This document shows, piece by piece, positions 36,263 through 45,176 of a stretch of DNA of 64,000 nucleotides. How positions within the stretch are numbered: position 1 is the first letter of the stretch; each line of letters begins with the position of its first letter. Source of the stretch: Pseudomonas sp. ML2-2023-3 (GTDB lineage Bacteria; Pseudomonadota; Gammaproteobacteria; Pseudomonadales; Pseudomonadaceae); contig NZ_CP146343.1 in NCBI RefSeq assembly GCF_037055275.1, forward strand, positions 1,088,501-1,152,500. The letters run 5' to 3'. Below the pieces are notes generated by a model, which worked only from the letters and a program-made list of their open reading frames with translations, did no database searches and had not been told where the DNA came from. The position numbers and the translations under genes were made by a program.

Positions 36263-37057
36263 TTAGCGCTTGCTCAGCTCGCGATAAAGTTCGGGGCGAC
36301 GGTCCGCCAGGTAAAAATTCCCGGTTTTGGCATCCGCCAGTTGCTGACGTTGCAAGGTCGCAATCAGCAGGCTTTGCTCATGCCCGGCCAGCGCTATTTG
36401 CTTGCCGTCGGGCGCGGCGATACTGCTTTGGCCGCAGTAATGGATCTCGCCTTCATGCCCGCAATAGTTGGCGTAGGCCACATAGCACTGGTTCTCGAAG
36501 GCGCGGCAGCGCACCGTGACATCGGCGATGAAGTCGTAGGGCGCCATATTGGCGGTGGGTACCACAATCAACTCGGCACCGGCCAGCGCCAGGCGGCGGG
36601 TGTTCTCCGGGAATTCAAGGTCGTAGCAAATCAGCAGGCCAAGCTTCCAGCCATTGAGTTCGATGACCGGGAATGAATCGGGGCCTTTGCTGAACATCGA
36701 GTGATCGAGTTCGCCGAACAGGTGGGTTTTACGGTAGTTGCACAGGCTTTTGCCGTGGGCGTCGATCAACTGCACGCTGTTGTAGATCTGCCCGTCTGCA
36801 CCGCGTTCGGGGTAGCCGTAGGCAATGGCCATGCCAGTGGCTTTTGCCAGTTCACCAATCTGTCTGGCGGCGTCGCCGTCGTGGGTTTGCGCGAGTCTGG
36901 CCACGGCCTGGGCGCCGATGTTGTAGCCCGTGAGGAACATTTCGGGTAGAACCAGCAGGTCGATGTTTTCGGCTTGCCGTGCAATGTCATTCAAGCGCTG
37001 CAGATTGCCCGCGACATCCAGGGGCAGAGGCGTGCATTGGTAAAGGGCGACGCGCAT
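36263..37057 (-). CDS. davA: 5-aminopentanamidase (delta-aminovaleramidase)
   Basis: A 264-residue nitrilase-superfamily amidase with the catalytic triad E39 (LVLPEMF), K110 (NYRKTHL) and C144 (LICYDLEFPE). It hydrolyses 5-aminopentanamide to 5-aminopentanoate, the second step of the L-lysine aminovalerate pathway. The assignment rests on close resemblance to P. putida DavA and on adjacency to davB and the pqq cluster, as in KT2440 (PP_0382-PP_0383 as I recall). The start at 37057 has AGGAGA 6 bases upstream. Alternative: another short-chain amidase of the same family. Confidence 0.9.
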   Translation of the reverse strand: MRVALYQCTPLPLDVAGNLQRLNDIARQAENIDLLVLPEMFLTGYNIGAQAVARLAQTHDGDAARQIGELAKATGMAIAYGYPERGADGQIYNSVQLIDAHGKSLCNYRKTHLFGELDHSMFSKGPDSFPVIELNGWKLGLLICYDLEFPENTRRLALAGAELIVVPTANMAPYDFIADVTVRCRAFENQCYVAYANYCGHEGEIHYCGQSSIAAPDGKQIALAGHEQSLLIATLQRQQLADAKTGNFYLADRRPELYRELSKR

Positions 37058-37109
37058 GGGGTTCTCCTGGTGGTCAAATTTCCCGTTGAAACTGCCGCTG
37101 ACAAATTTC

Positions 37110-37240
37110 GTAGCAACTGCCGAAGGCTGCGTCCGGCGACGCAGTCGTCGTAAATCCAGGTACTGCGGTGAGACAGATGGATCTGGGACTTGGATTTTAC
37201 GATTGCTACGCAATCGGACGTAGCCTTCGGCAACGGCTAC
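37110..37240. repeat. Composite palindromic repeat between davA and davB
   Basis: The outer arms GTAGCAACTGCCGAAGGCTG and CAGCCTTCGG-like right arms ending CAACGGCTAC enclose a second inverted pair (CGTAAATCCAG with CTTGGATTTTACG). It looks like one repeat inserted into, or nested within, another. Confidence 0.75.
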
Positions 37241-37268
37241 GAAAGCGGTTTGAGGTCTCCCACAGGGA

Positions 37269-38951
37269 TCAATCCGGCAATGCAATCGGGCCGATTTCGT
37301 GGAACACATCGCCCGGCCCGGGGTTGGCCGCGTGGGTACTGCCGCCAAAGTGGGTCATGATGCCCCACACCGCGTTCAATGAAGTCTGTACTGCACCTTC
37401 CACCCAGGCCGGGGTCCACGACACGTCGTCGCCAGCGATAAAGATCCCCCGCTGTTCGCCGGGCATGTCCTGCTGCATGAAGTGCGCGTACATGCGCTGG
37501 TTGTAACGGTAATGCCCCGGCAGTGCGCCCTTGAAGGCACCCAGAAAGTGCGGGTCGGCTTCCCACGACACCGTGATCGGATCGCCGATGATGCGGCTGG
37601 CGATGTCCACTTTGGGGTAAATCTTTTTCAACGAATCGAGGGCCAGCTTCACGCGCTTTTCCACCGGGTGCGGGAGCATTTTCAGCGCATCGCTCATCCA
37701 CGAGTACGACAGGCAAATCACCCCCGGCTTGTCGTCACCGTTGTCGAACAGGTAAGTGCCGCGGGTCAGGCGATCGGTGAGAGTCATGCTCATCAGGTCA
37801 CGGCCAGTCTCGGGGTCTTTGTCTTTCCAGAACGGGCGGTCGACCATGACAAAGGTTTTGGAGGATTGCATGTAGCGTGTACGGTCCAGTGCCATCCACA
37901 CTTTTTGGGAGAACAGCGACTCTTCACATTCGATCTGGGTGGTCAGCAGCCAGCTTTGACAGGTCACCAGCACCGCTTCATATGGACGAGTCACCCCGAG
38001 TATGTCGGTGACGGAAAACATCCCGTCCTCTGAACGAGAGATGGCCTTGACCCCGGTACGTGGTGCGCCGTGGTGGAGCGAACTCAGACTGGTGCCAGCA
38101 GGCCAATGGGCGCAGCGCTCGGGCGCGTGACGCCAGATCCCCAGGGGTACTTGCTCAACACCGCCAACCACCAGGTGTTGGTGATCGTCGCAGTTGGTCA
38201 TCACCACACGGAAAATCTCGAGCATCGAGTTGGGGAAGTCGGAGTCCCAGCCACCGGTGCCGAACCCCACCTGGCCAAACACTTCGCGGTGCTGGAACGA
38301 CAGCTTGGCGAAGGCCTTGGACGTGGCGACGAAGTCGTAGAACGTGCGGTCGTCCCACAGGGGAACCAGGGTGTTCCACAGCTCTTTCAGGCGAGGCACG
38401 TCTCGGTCGCGGATGGCCTGCTGAATATCGCCAAAGCGCGAGCCCGCTTCCAGTGCGTCCGCCCAGGCATCGGCCACTTCCTGAAACAGCGCAGGCAGGT
38501 CCGCCAGTTTTTGTGCGTAGAAAGTCTGGCCTTCAAGGTCAATCACGGTGCTGCCCGAAGCGGGCGTCAGCGGGTTGGGGAAGGGTTTGGTCTCCAGGCC
38601 CAGCTTGTCGACGTAGTGATAAAACGCCGTGGAAGACACAGGGAAACGCATGCCGCCGAGTTCGGCGATAACCCCTTCGCTGCCCTCAAAGGCTTGCGAG
38701 CGCAGACGTCCGCCCATCTTCGACGCTTCATACACCACGGGTTTGAGACCCAGTTTCATCAGCTCATAAGCCGCCACCATCCCGGCCATCCCGGCGCCGA
38801 CAATCGCCACCTCAGCTCCAAGCTTGTGTGCCGGGATGCTGCCCAGGCCCGCCGGGTGTTCGATCCAGTCATCAAAGGCAAACGGAAAGTCCGGGCCGAA
38901 GATGGTGATGGGTTTTTTGCCGTCGTTAGGGTGGCGATTATTCTTGTTCAT
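37269..38951 (-). CDS. davB: L-lysine 2-monooxygenase
   Basis: A 560-residue FAD enzyme that oxidatively decarboxylates L-lysine to 5-aminopentanamide. The dinucleotide-binding motif is AIVGAGMAGMVAAYE, followed by EASKMGGRLRSQ (flavin-containing amine oxidase signature); the C-terminal FAD site is FIAGDDVSWTPAWVEGA. Overall it matches P. putida DavB closely, including the N-terminal GKKPITIFGPDFPFAFDDWI. The product is the DavA substrate. The two genes are separated by a composite repeat, so they may not be tightly coupled. Confidence 0.94.
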   Translation of the reverse strand: MNKNNRHPNDGKKPITIFGPDFPFAFDDWIEHPAGLGSIPAHKLGAEVAIVGAGMAGMVAAYELMKLGLKPVVYEASKMGGRLRSQAFEGSEGVIAELGGMRFPVSSTAFYHYVDKLGLETKPFPNPLTPASGSTVIDLEGQTFYAQKLADLPALFQEVADAWADALEAGSRFGDIQQAIRDRDVPRLKELWNTLVPLWDDRTFYDFVATSKAFAKLSFQHREVFGQVGFGTGGWDSDFPNSMLEIFRVVMTNCDDHQHLVVGGVEQVPLGIWRHAPERCAHWPAGTSLSSLHHGAPRTGVKAISRSEDGMFSVTDILGVTRPYEAVLVTCQSWLLTTQIECEESLFSQKVWMALDRTRYMQSSKTFVMVDRPFWKDKDPETGRDLMSMTLTDRLTRGTYLFDNGDDKPGVICLSYSWMSDALKMLPHPVEKRVKLALDSLKKIYPKVDIASRIIGDPITVSWEADPHFLGAFKGALPGHYRYNQRMYAHFMQQDMPGEQRGIFIAGDDVSWTPAWVEGAVQTSLNAVWGIMTHFGGSTHAANPGPGDVFHEIGPIALPD

Positions 38952-39101
38952 GGCTGACCTTGCTGGCGACTCACGCATAACGTTGAGTATAGGAAAAGAC
39001 AGGCACCATGATAGGGAGCGTGGAACACGGTAATAAGACGCAAACTGTCGTCGTTATGGCTTTTGTTTAGTCAATGTGACGAAGCTGGCAGTCGAAGTGA
39101 C

Positions 39102-39572
39102 TTATCCGCGATCAACTTTGCTGCTGAGGATGATGGAGGTGGTGGTTTTCTCGACGCCCTCGACGCTGCCGATCTGGTCGAGCAATTGGTCCAGTTGCTC
39201 GGGAGAATCACTGCGCAGCCAGGCCACGTAATCGAACTCGCCACTGACCGCGCACAGTTGCTGCACCTGGGCCATTGCGCTCAAGCGCCGGACCACCTCT
39301 TTGCCTGAGCGTGGCTGTACGGTAATCCCGACATAAGCCTGCAAACCGCCATCAATCAAGCGCTGCCCCAGGCGAACCCCGTAACCGGTGATCACCGACG
39401 TTTTCTCCAGTCGTGCCAGCCGAGATGTCACGGTGGTGCGCGCAATTCCCAACTGGCGAGCCAGCATCGCAACGCTTTCCCGTGCATTGAGCTGCAAGGC
39501 CGCAATCAATTGGCGGTCGATTTCATCCAGCGCGGGAGGGCGGGTATCAGGCACGTGAAGCTCCAAAGGCAT
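39102..39572 (-). CDS. Lrp/AsnC-family transcriptional regulator
   Basis: A 156-residue regulator with an N-terminal helix-turn-helix (LDEIDRQLIAALQLNARESV, then LARQLGIARTTVTSRLARLE) and a C-terminal RAM/ACT domain (QAYVGITVQPRSGKEVVRRL). It lies directly upstream of davB on the same strand and probably controls lysine catabolism in response to an amino acid; this is inferred from position. Confidence 0.9.
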   Translation of the reverse strand: MPLELHVPDTRPPALDEIDRQLIAALQLNARESVAMLARQLGIARTTVTSRLARLEKTSVITGYGVRLGQRLIDGGLQAYVGITVQPRSGKEVVRRLSAMAQVQQLCAVSGEFDYVAWLRSDSPEQLDQLLDQIGSVEGVEKTTTSIILSSKVDRG

Positions 39573-39682
39573 GGGCGTGGTGGGCGGTCATGGTACAGGG
39601 CTGCGGCACCACTTTGCTGGCGGGCGGATTTTAAGAGTGAGCGCCGGGGGTTGTCACACTTTGTCCAATCTACAGGGGTGTA

Positions 39683-39701
39683 GATGATTACGATTCTCTT
39701 T
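39683..39701 (+). promoter_or_regulatory. Weak Fur-box-like sequence upstream of a TonB receptor gene
   Basis: GATGATTACGATTCTCTTT keeps three NATWAT-like hexamers (GATGAT, TACGAT, TCTCTT) about 25 bases upstream of the receptor start. The match is partial. Confidence 0.35.
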
Positions 39702-39725
39702 TAAGTTGAATCATAAGGACGCTTC

Positions 39726-41693
39726 ATGCATTCGTCTCTTCGCTTTCACCCATTGCCCCTGTGGGTTCGTCTGGCCTTGGCTGCAGGCGCATCCTGCACG
39801 CTGGGGACTTCTGCCCAGGCGGCAGATCCGCAAGCACTGACCCTTGATGAAATGGTCGTTACGGCTTCCGGTTACGAGCAGAGCATCGAGGATGCGCCCG
39901 CCTCGATCACGGTGATTGATGGGGAGACGCTTCGGCGCAAATCCTATCGGGACCTGGGCGACGCCGTGCGTGACGTTGAAGGTGTAGTGGTCAACGGCGG
40001 GGCCAATGAGACGGATATCTCCATTCGTGGCATGCCAGCCGATTACACCCTGATTCTGGTCGATGGCAAACGCCAGAGCGCCCGTGAGTCGCGGGTCAAC
40101 GGCAACAGCGGTTATGAGCAGAGCTTCGTGCCGCCAGCCGCGGCCATTGAGCGCATCGAGGTGGTTCGAGGGCCGATGTCATCGCTGTATGGCTCGGATG
40201 CCATTGGCGGGGTGATTAACGTGATCACCCGCAAAGTGTCGCCCCAGTGGGGCGGCTCTGTGGGCTACGACTACTCGGCGCGCCAGCACAGCGACCAGGG
40301 GAATGCCCGCCAGACACAGTTCTACCTCAGTGGTCCGCTGCGCGAGGATTTTCTCGGTTTGCAGGTCTGGGGCCGTTATCTGGACCGCCAGGCGGACGAC
40401 GACATCGAGCAAACCAATGGTTTCAGCAATGCCGATCATCGTGACCTGACCGCGCGGCTGGCATTCACCCCGACAGTCGACCACGACATCCTGCTGGAAG
40501 CGGGCGCCACGCGCCTCAAGAACGGCGATGGCGTGAGCGCAAACTGGGCCACCCGCGAACAAGAGAACAATCGCGATCACTGGTCGCTGTCACACCAGGG
40601 GCGCTGGGGCTGGGCGACGTCGGACATGGCGTTGTTCCAGGAAACGTCCAGCCGCGAGGGCAAGGCGACACCTGCGCAAACGGATATCTACGGCCGCAAG
40701 CCCGAGATCAAGAGCACGGTGTTTGACGCCAAACTGGTGGTGCCGACTGCGCACAATGTCAGCACCGTCGGCGTGCAGTGGAATGAAAGCCAGCTGACCG
40801 ACTGGAACCAGGGCCTGGGTGATCGCGTCGATTACGAGTTCTCAGTGGTACAGAAGGCCGTGTTTGCCGAAAACGAATGGGCGATGACCGATACCTTTGC
40901 CCTGACCACAGGATTGCGCCTGGACCACCACGAACAGTACGGCACCCACGCCAATCCGCGAATCTACGGGGTGTGGCGCGCAACCGACAACTGGACCCTC
41001 AAGGGCGGCATCGCCCGTGGCTTCAAGGCGCCGGAGCTGCGTGCCGTGGTCAAGGACTACGCCTACCTGCGCCGCAATCGCTTCGTGATGTTTGGCAACC
41101 CGGACCTCAAGCCCGAGTCGAGCACCAACTACGAAATGTCCGCGCTGTGGTCCAATCGCGACAATTTGTCGGCAGGCGCGACGGTGTTTTACAACGACTT
41201 CAAAGACAAACTCTCTACCGTCACCACTGATGAGCGATGGAATGGCTACATCGTCATGGATCGCGTCAATGTCGACAAGGCCGTGATCCAGGGCGTTGAG
41301 CTGACCGGTCAATGGGATGTCAGCGACAGCGTCTTGCTCAAGGCCAACTACACCTACACCGACTCTGAACAGAAAAGCGGCGCCAACGCCGGCGCCCCAC
41401 TGGCGTTGACGCCCAAACAGAAAGCCAACGTGCGCGGCGAGTGGGTGGTGACGGACCGTGCCCAGGCCTGGGCGTCCGTCAGCTATTACGGTGAAGAAAC
41501 CGGCAACACCCTGGCTGACGTGCCTGCACCGGGTTACACCACGGCTGATATCGGCGGCTCTTACGAACTCACAGACTCGATCACGTTGAACAGCTCACTG
41601 AACAACCTGACGGACAAGCGTCTGGACGACGAAACCTACGGCACGGTGAACTACGGTCGCACCTTGTGGATGGGGGCTACGCTGAACTTCTGA
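39726..41693 (+). CDS. TonB-dependent receptor, catecholate/CirA-PirA-like
   Basis: A 655-residue receptor without the signalling domain seen in the other two receptors here. It has a signal peptide ending TSAQA, a TonB box-like LDEMVVTAS, a plug with IRGMPADYTLILVDGKRQSA and RGPMSSLYGSDAIGGVINVI, and a barrel ending in F. Residues around GFKAPELR resemble catecholate receptors such as FepA, CirA and PirA. Its neighbours are the two genes of an OmpR-type two-component system that converges on it, an arrangement like pfeA-pfeRS or pirA-pirRS, so it is probably induced by its own xenosiderophore. The 3' end overlaps the kinase gene by 17 bases. Confidence 0.9.
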   Translation: MHSSLRFHPLPLWVRLALAAGASCTLGTSAQAADPQALTLDEMVVTASGYEQSIEDAPASITVIDGETLRRKSYRDLGDAVRDVEGVVVNGGANETDISIRGMPADYTLILVDGKRQSARESRVNGNSGYEQSFVPPAAAIERIEVVRGPMSSLYGSDAIGGVINVITRKVSPQWGGSVGYDYSARQHSDQGNARQTQFYLSGPLREDFLGLQVWGRYLDRQADDDIEQTNGFSNADHRDLTARLAFTPTVDHDILLEAGATRLKNGDGVSANWATREQENNRDHWSLSHQGRWGWATSDMALFQETSSREGKATPAQTDIYGRKPEIKSTVFDAKLVVPTAHNVSTVGVQWNESQLTDWNQGLGDRVDYEFSVVQKAVFAENEWAMTDTFALTTGLRLDHHEQYGTHANPRIYGVWRATDNWTLKGGIARGFKAPELRAVVKDYAYLRRNRFVMFGNPDLKPESSTNYEMSALWSNRDNLSAGATVFYNDFKDKLSTVTTDERWNGYIVMDRVNVDKAVIQGVELTGQWDVSDSVLLKANYTYTDSEQKSGANAGAPLALTPKQKANVRGEWVVTDRAQAWASVSYYGEETGNTLADVPAPGYTTADIGGSYELTDSITLNSSLNNLTDKRLDDETYGTVNYGRTLWMGATLNF

Positions 41694-43056
41694 CCAGGGC
41701 CATCGGCAGCCTGACCACGGCGCACAACCCGGCGGGCGGTCGATTTTCCAGCAGCAGTTCGCCGCCGTGGGCTTGCACGCAGGCGCGGGCGATGGCCAGG
41801 CCCAGGCCGATGCCGCCATTGTGAGAACCGTCGGCGGCGCCAAACTGTACGAAGGGCTCGAACACTTTGCTGAGCCATTCTTGCGGCAGGCCCTGGCCGT
41901 GATCGAGAATTTCCAGTCGCAGGGTGCCGGGGTCCTCCTGGTACAGCGTCAACGTGGCATCTGCGGCGTGACGCAGTGCGTTGTCGATCAGGTTGGTCAA
42001 GGCCCGCTTCAACGCCAGGGGACGGCAGGTGAGCATGATCGGCGCCGAGCCTGACCAGGTGACCGGCTGCTTCATGAGTCGGTAGCGCTTGGCCAGATCC
42101 TCCAGCATGTCATTCAGCACGATTGTCAGCGTGGGCTCCTGCACGGCATCGTCACGAACGAAGTTGAGGGTTGCGCCCACCATCGCACTCAACTCATCCA
42201 GGCTTTCGAGCATGTCCTCGCGGGCCGGGCTCTCTTCCAGCAGTTCCAGCAGCAGCCGCAGTTCAGTGATGGGCGTGTTCAGGTCGTGGCTGAGCGCCGC
42301 GAGCATTCGGGTACGGCCTTCGACATGGCGGGCGATATTGGCTTGCATGGTGTTAAAGGCCGCCGTCAGGTCACGTGCTTCTTGTGGGCCGGTCAGAGGC
42401 AGTGGCGCAATCCATTCCCCGCGGCTGACGCGTTCGGTGGCCTGGGCCAGGGTCTTGACCGGACGCACTACGCGGCTGATGCAGAACATCACGATCAACA
42501 GCACCGGAACGGTCGTCACCGGCAGACTGTACGCCAGCATATTTCCCCATTCGTAGGCGCCTGCCGGATGTTGCAGGGCGTTGAGGTAGCGGCCGTCGGG
42601 CAATTCGATACTGCTGCGCAGCCGCAGGGGGGCCCAGCCGTCGGGGCTGAACACGCGCCCCCGGGCATGGTCGCCACTGACCCGTTCCAGTTGCATGGCC
42701 ACGCGCACGTCCTGGGGCAGTTGCAGTTGCTCGCGCAGGGCGCTGGCCATTCGCTGTTCTTCGGCACGCATGGCAAAGGGTTCGACGTCGGCCTGGGTGG
42801 AGATCCAGAAACGTGCATCTGCGCTGGTGATCGCCCCCAGCAGCCGGTCGAAGACCTCGTCCTGGGCTTCCATGGCCACATGATGGGCGGTCACCAATCG
42901 CTCAAGGCTCATGGTGCGCGACAGGGGATGGATCAACGCGCCGGTATGTTGCACAAACACGATGGCGATGACATTGGAGGCGAGCAGCGCGAGCAACAAC
43001 AACGCACTGAGTTGATGCAGCATCTTGCGGGGCCACAGGGCGCGCAGACGATTCAT
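41677..43056 (-). CDS. Two-component sensor histidine kinase
   Basis: A 459-residue inner-membrane kinase with transmembrane helices near residues 15-37 and 176-195 enclosing a periplasmic sensor loop of about 140 residues. HAMP follows, then a dimerisation domain with H257 (AALSHDLNTPITEL) and an ATPase domain with N, G1 (ILDHGQGLP) and G2 (GGIGLGLAIARACVQAHGG) boxes. It is coupled to the response regulator by an ATGA overlap and lies tail to tail with the catecholate-type receptor, its likely target. Confidence 0.92.
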   Translation of the reverse strand: MNRLRALWPRKMLHQLSALLLLALLASNVIAIVFVQHTGALIHPLSRTMSLERLVTAHHVAMEAQDEVFDRLLGAITSADARFWISTQADVEPFAMRAEEQRMASALREQLQLPQDVRVAMQLERVSGDHARGRVFSPDGWAPLRLRSSIELPDGRYLNALQHPAGAYEWGNMLAYSLPVTTVPVLLIVMFCISRVVRPVKTLAQATERVSRGEWIAPLPLTGPQEARDLTAAFNTMQANIARHVEGRTRMLAALSHDLNTPITELRLLLELLEESPAREDMLESLDELSAMVGATLNFVRDDAVQEPTLTIVLNDMLEDLAKRYRLMKQPVTWSGSAPIMLTCRPLALKRALTNLIDNALRHAADATLTLYQEDPGTLRLEILDHGQGLPQEWLSKVFEPFVQFGAADGSHNGGIGLGLAIARACVQAHGGELLLENRPPAGLCAVVRLPMALVRSSA

Positions 43057-43808
43057 GGCGCTTGCAACGTGACATCGGCCGCAAACAGATAACCGCCGCC
43101 CCAGACCGTGCGCAGTAACTCGGGCTCCCCGGCGCTGTACGCCAGCTTGCGGCGCAGGCGACTGACCTGGCGGTCGATGGCGCGGTCGCTGACATCGCTG
43201 TCGGTGGCGGTCGTGAGATCAATCAGGCGCTCGCGAGGCAGCAGCGTATTGGGTTGGTCGAGAAACACCTGCAGCAGTTTGCTTTCCACCGTGCTGAGCA
43301 CAATCTGCGCCCCTTGATCACGGGTCAGCGTGGCGTGACTGGGGTTATACAGCCAGCCAGCGAACCGATAACAGGGGCTCATCTTCAGGGCGCTTGCCGA
43401 TGCAACCTGCTTCGCGGCGCCAGGACGGTGGCGACGCAACACACTGTTGATCCGCGCAACCAGCTCTCTCGGTTCAAAGGGTTTGGTCACATAGTCGTCT
43501 GCTCCCAGGTCGAGGCCACGTACCCGATCTGCCGAAGTGTCCCGGGCGGTCAGCAGAATCACCGGCGTGTCGGCGCGCCGATGCAGCCTGCTGCACAAGT
43601 CAAAGCCATCGCCATCGGGTAACGACACATCGAGAATGATCACGTCAAAGGCGTGTTGCTTGAGCAATTGCCACATGCCCGCGGCGTCCGCTGCCGTGCG
43701 CACATCAAACGTGTGGCGGCGCAGGTACGCGGCCAGCGGTTCGCGAATTTTGCGGCTGTCGTCGACGATGAGTACGCAGGGCGCCGTGTTCGGGGGAAGG
43801 GGGGTCAT
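43053..43808 (-). CDS. OmpR-family response regulator
   Basis: A 251-residue regulator with a receiver (acidic pair in VDDS, phospho-acceptor D60 in VIILDVSLPDGDGF, switch T in ILLTARD, K in YVTKPFEPRE) and a C-terminal winged helix (LLPRERLIDLTTATDSDVSD, then RAIDRQVSRLRRKL). The ATG at 43808 is preferred over an upstream GTG because the family's N-terminus is short. With the overlapping kinase gene it probably activates the nearby TonB receptor gene. Confidence 0.92.
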   Translation of the reverse strand: MTPLPPNTAPCVLIVDDSRKIREPLAAYLRRHTFDVRTAADAAGMWQLLKQHAFDVIILDVSLPDGDGFDLCSRLHRRADTPVILLTARDTSADRVRGLDLGADDYVTKPFEPRELVARINSVLRRHRPGAAKQVASASALKMSPCYRFAGWLYNPSHATLTRDQGAQIVLSTVESKLLQVFLDQPNTLLPRERLIDLTTATDSDVSDRAIDRQVSRLRRKLAYSAGEPELLRTVWGGGYLFAADVTLQAP

Positions 43809-44030
43809 GGCGGGTAGAAACACCGGGAGAAACAGATGGCAATGATACTACTAATGCTTCTCAGTTGTTTTTTGCCGAGGGGGGCAATGACGTTTTTTGT
43901 GATGGGGATGAGGCGTTGACCCCGGAAATATCGGCCGCATGACGCTCTGAAAATCCGGGATGGGTATAAATGACGTCCTGTTCGTTCGTTCGTTTAGGTT
44001 CAGGGCGATGTTTTGCGACCGCGTTTGGCT

Positions 44031-44063
44031 TGCGAGCCGAGTAAACCGGCTACTCGGCTCGCA
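44031..44063. repeat. Perfect 13-bp inverted repeat after the AbiF-like gene
   Basis: TGCGAGCCGAGTA and TACTCGGCTCGCA form a perfect 13-bp stem with a 7-base loop. No T-run follows, so it is not a classical terminator, but its place just beyond the abi stop codon suggests a transcript-end role. Confidence 0.6.
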
Positions 44064-44089
44064 GGATTGAATGAAGGTCCATGGCGCGC

Positions 44090-45088
44090 TCAGTCAGGCG
44101 CTTTCCAGAACGGGTCGCTCTTCCAGTTCGGTGGGAAGCCCATTGCTGCCAGATTGATCTCGGGGAACTCGCTCAGCAGCTCATGTAAGCGTGTATCCCA
44201 GCTGGTATGGGGGCTGACCCGGCGCATCAGCAGATTGAGGATGCATAGCACGGTGAACATTCGGGCGTGCTGTCCGGGCTTCTGCAGGTATTGCGGCCAA
44301 AGGAAATTGACCGTTTTGGGGAGTTCAGGACGAATGCCCAGTTCTCGATTCCATAGTCGTGCGTGATGCGCGCATATATTGCGAATGGTCGTCAGGGTGT
44401 GCAGCCAGGACTGTAGCAGTGGACCGTGCAGGGCCATGCGACGGGCGATAGCTTTCTTGTCGGCATCCCGTGCCAGGCCTTTGAATAAGTGCGAGAGCTC
44501 GCCAAGGGTGATCTCTTCCATGGCGGCCCAAGCGGGCATGAGGTCAGGTGCGTTGTAGGTCAGTGTGTAATGGCGCGCATAGCTTTCCTTGGCTCGAAGG
44601 TTCTTGAGTTTTACCTTGCGAGTATCCGTTGACTGGGAAGTTTCGATGCGCTGGCATTCACGCAAATGGTCCTGACGTGCTTTTTCCTGCTTGCTGCGAA
44701 TACTGTCGAGCAGCACTTGGTGACGATAATCACGCTGGAAGAAGCGCGCATCCATATACCAATGAGCCCCATGTTGAGGCCCCATGTGGTTGCTGATGGC
44801 AGCCCTGGTGGCGACTTCAATCCGTTCAATCGAATCGATAACGAGCAGCCGCAGGCGTCGGTCGAAATCATACAGACGAGTCAGCTCTTTCAACCGAGTC
44901 CCGGGTCTGAAGCCGTGCTCTGCATCGTGCGAAAGCTGGAAAGAGCGCATGTAAGGTGTCAGGCGGAAAAAACTGACTGCTTCGAGAAAGCAGTGCGCTT
45001 TTGCTTCGTCCTGAATGATGAGCCCGCGGTGCTTGAGCAGGATCAGTTGCGCAGGAATGTCTATGGCGGGCTTGCTGAAAAGCTTCAT
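44090..45088 (-). CDS. Abi_2/AbiF-like HEPN abortive-infection protein
   Basis: A 332-residue protein of the AbiD/AbiF (Abi_2) family. The N-terminal KPAIDIPAQLILLKHRGLII and LYDFDRRLRLLVIDSIERIE are family signatures. The C-terminal R236-x4-H241 (RNICAHH) is the HEPN ribonuclease motif. Such proteins are RNA-cleaving toxins that stop growth during phage infection; recent work as I recall it links AbiF to a small antitoxin RNA and to the ancestry of Cas13. Here a probable small structured RNA lies 20 bases upstream. No strong Shine-Dalgarno precedes the ATG. The gene sits between the two-component system and an iron-signalling cassette, outside the island. Confidence 0.88.
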   Translation of the reverse strand: MKLFSKPAIDIPAQLILLKHRGLIIQDEAKAHCFLEAVSFFRLTPYMRSFQLSHDAEHGFRPGTRLKELTRLYDFDRRLRLLVIDSIERIEVATRAAISNHMGPQHGAHWYMDARFFQRDYRHQVLLDSIRSKQEKARQDHLRECQRIETSQSTDTRKVKLKNLRAKESYARHYTLTYNAPDLMPAWAAMEEITLGELSHLFKGLARDADKKAIARRMALHGPLLQSWLHTLTTIRNICAHHARLWNRELGIRPELPKTVNFLWPQYLQKPGQHARMFTVLCILNLLMRRVSPHTSWDTRLHELLSEFPEINLAAMGFPPNWKSDPFWKAPD

Positions 45089-45108
45089 GCTGAAAAGCTA
45101 CCGGGCAT

Positions 45109-45170
45109 AAAAAACCCGCACAATTTGTGCTTAGCTGCTGAAGCAACCATAGGCATGGCGGGTGTGTTGC
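45109..45170 (-). ncRNA. Candidate structured small RNA upstream of the AbiF-like gene
   Basis: A promoter (TTGCAA at 45200-45205, 17-base spacer, TAATCT at 45177-45182, read on the minus strand) should start an RNA near 45170. The RNA contains CCAT-GCCT-ATGG, GCTT...AAGC and GCACA-AAT-TGTGC hairpins, and a CCCGC near the 5' end that can pair with GCGGG just before a six-U run. It ends 20 bases before the abi ATG. This compact layout fits the AbiF-associated RNA motif described in Rfam, as I recall it; a covariance search would decide. Confidence 0.6.
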
Positions 45171-45176
45171 GGGGGG

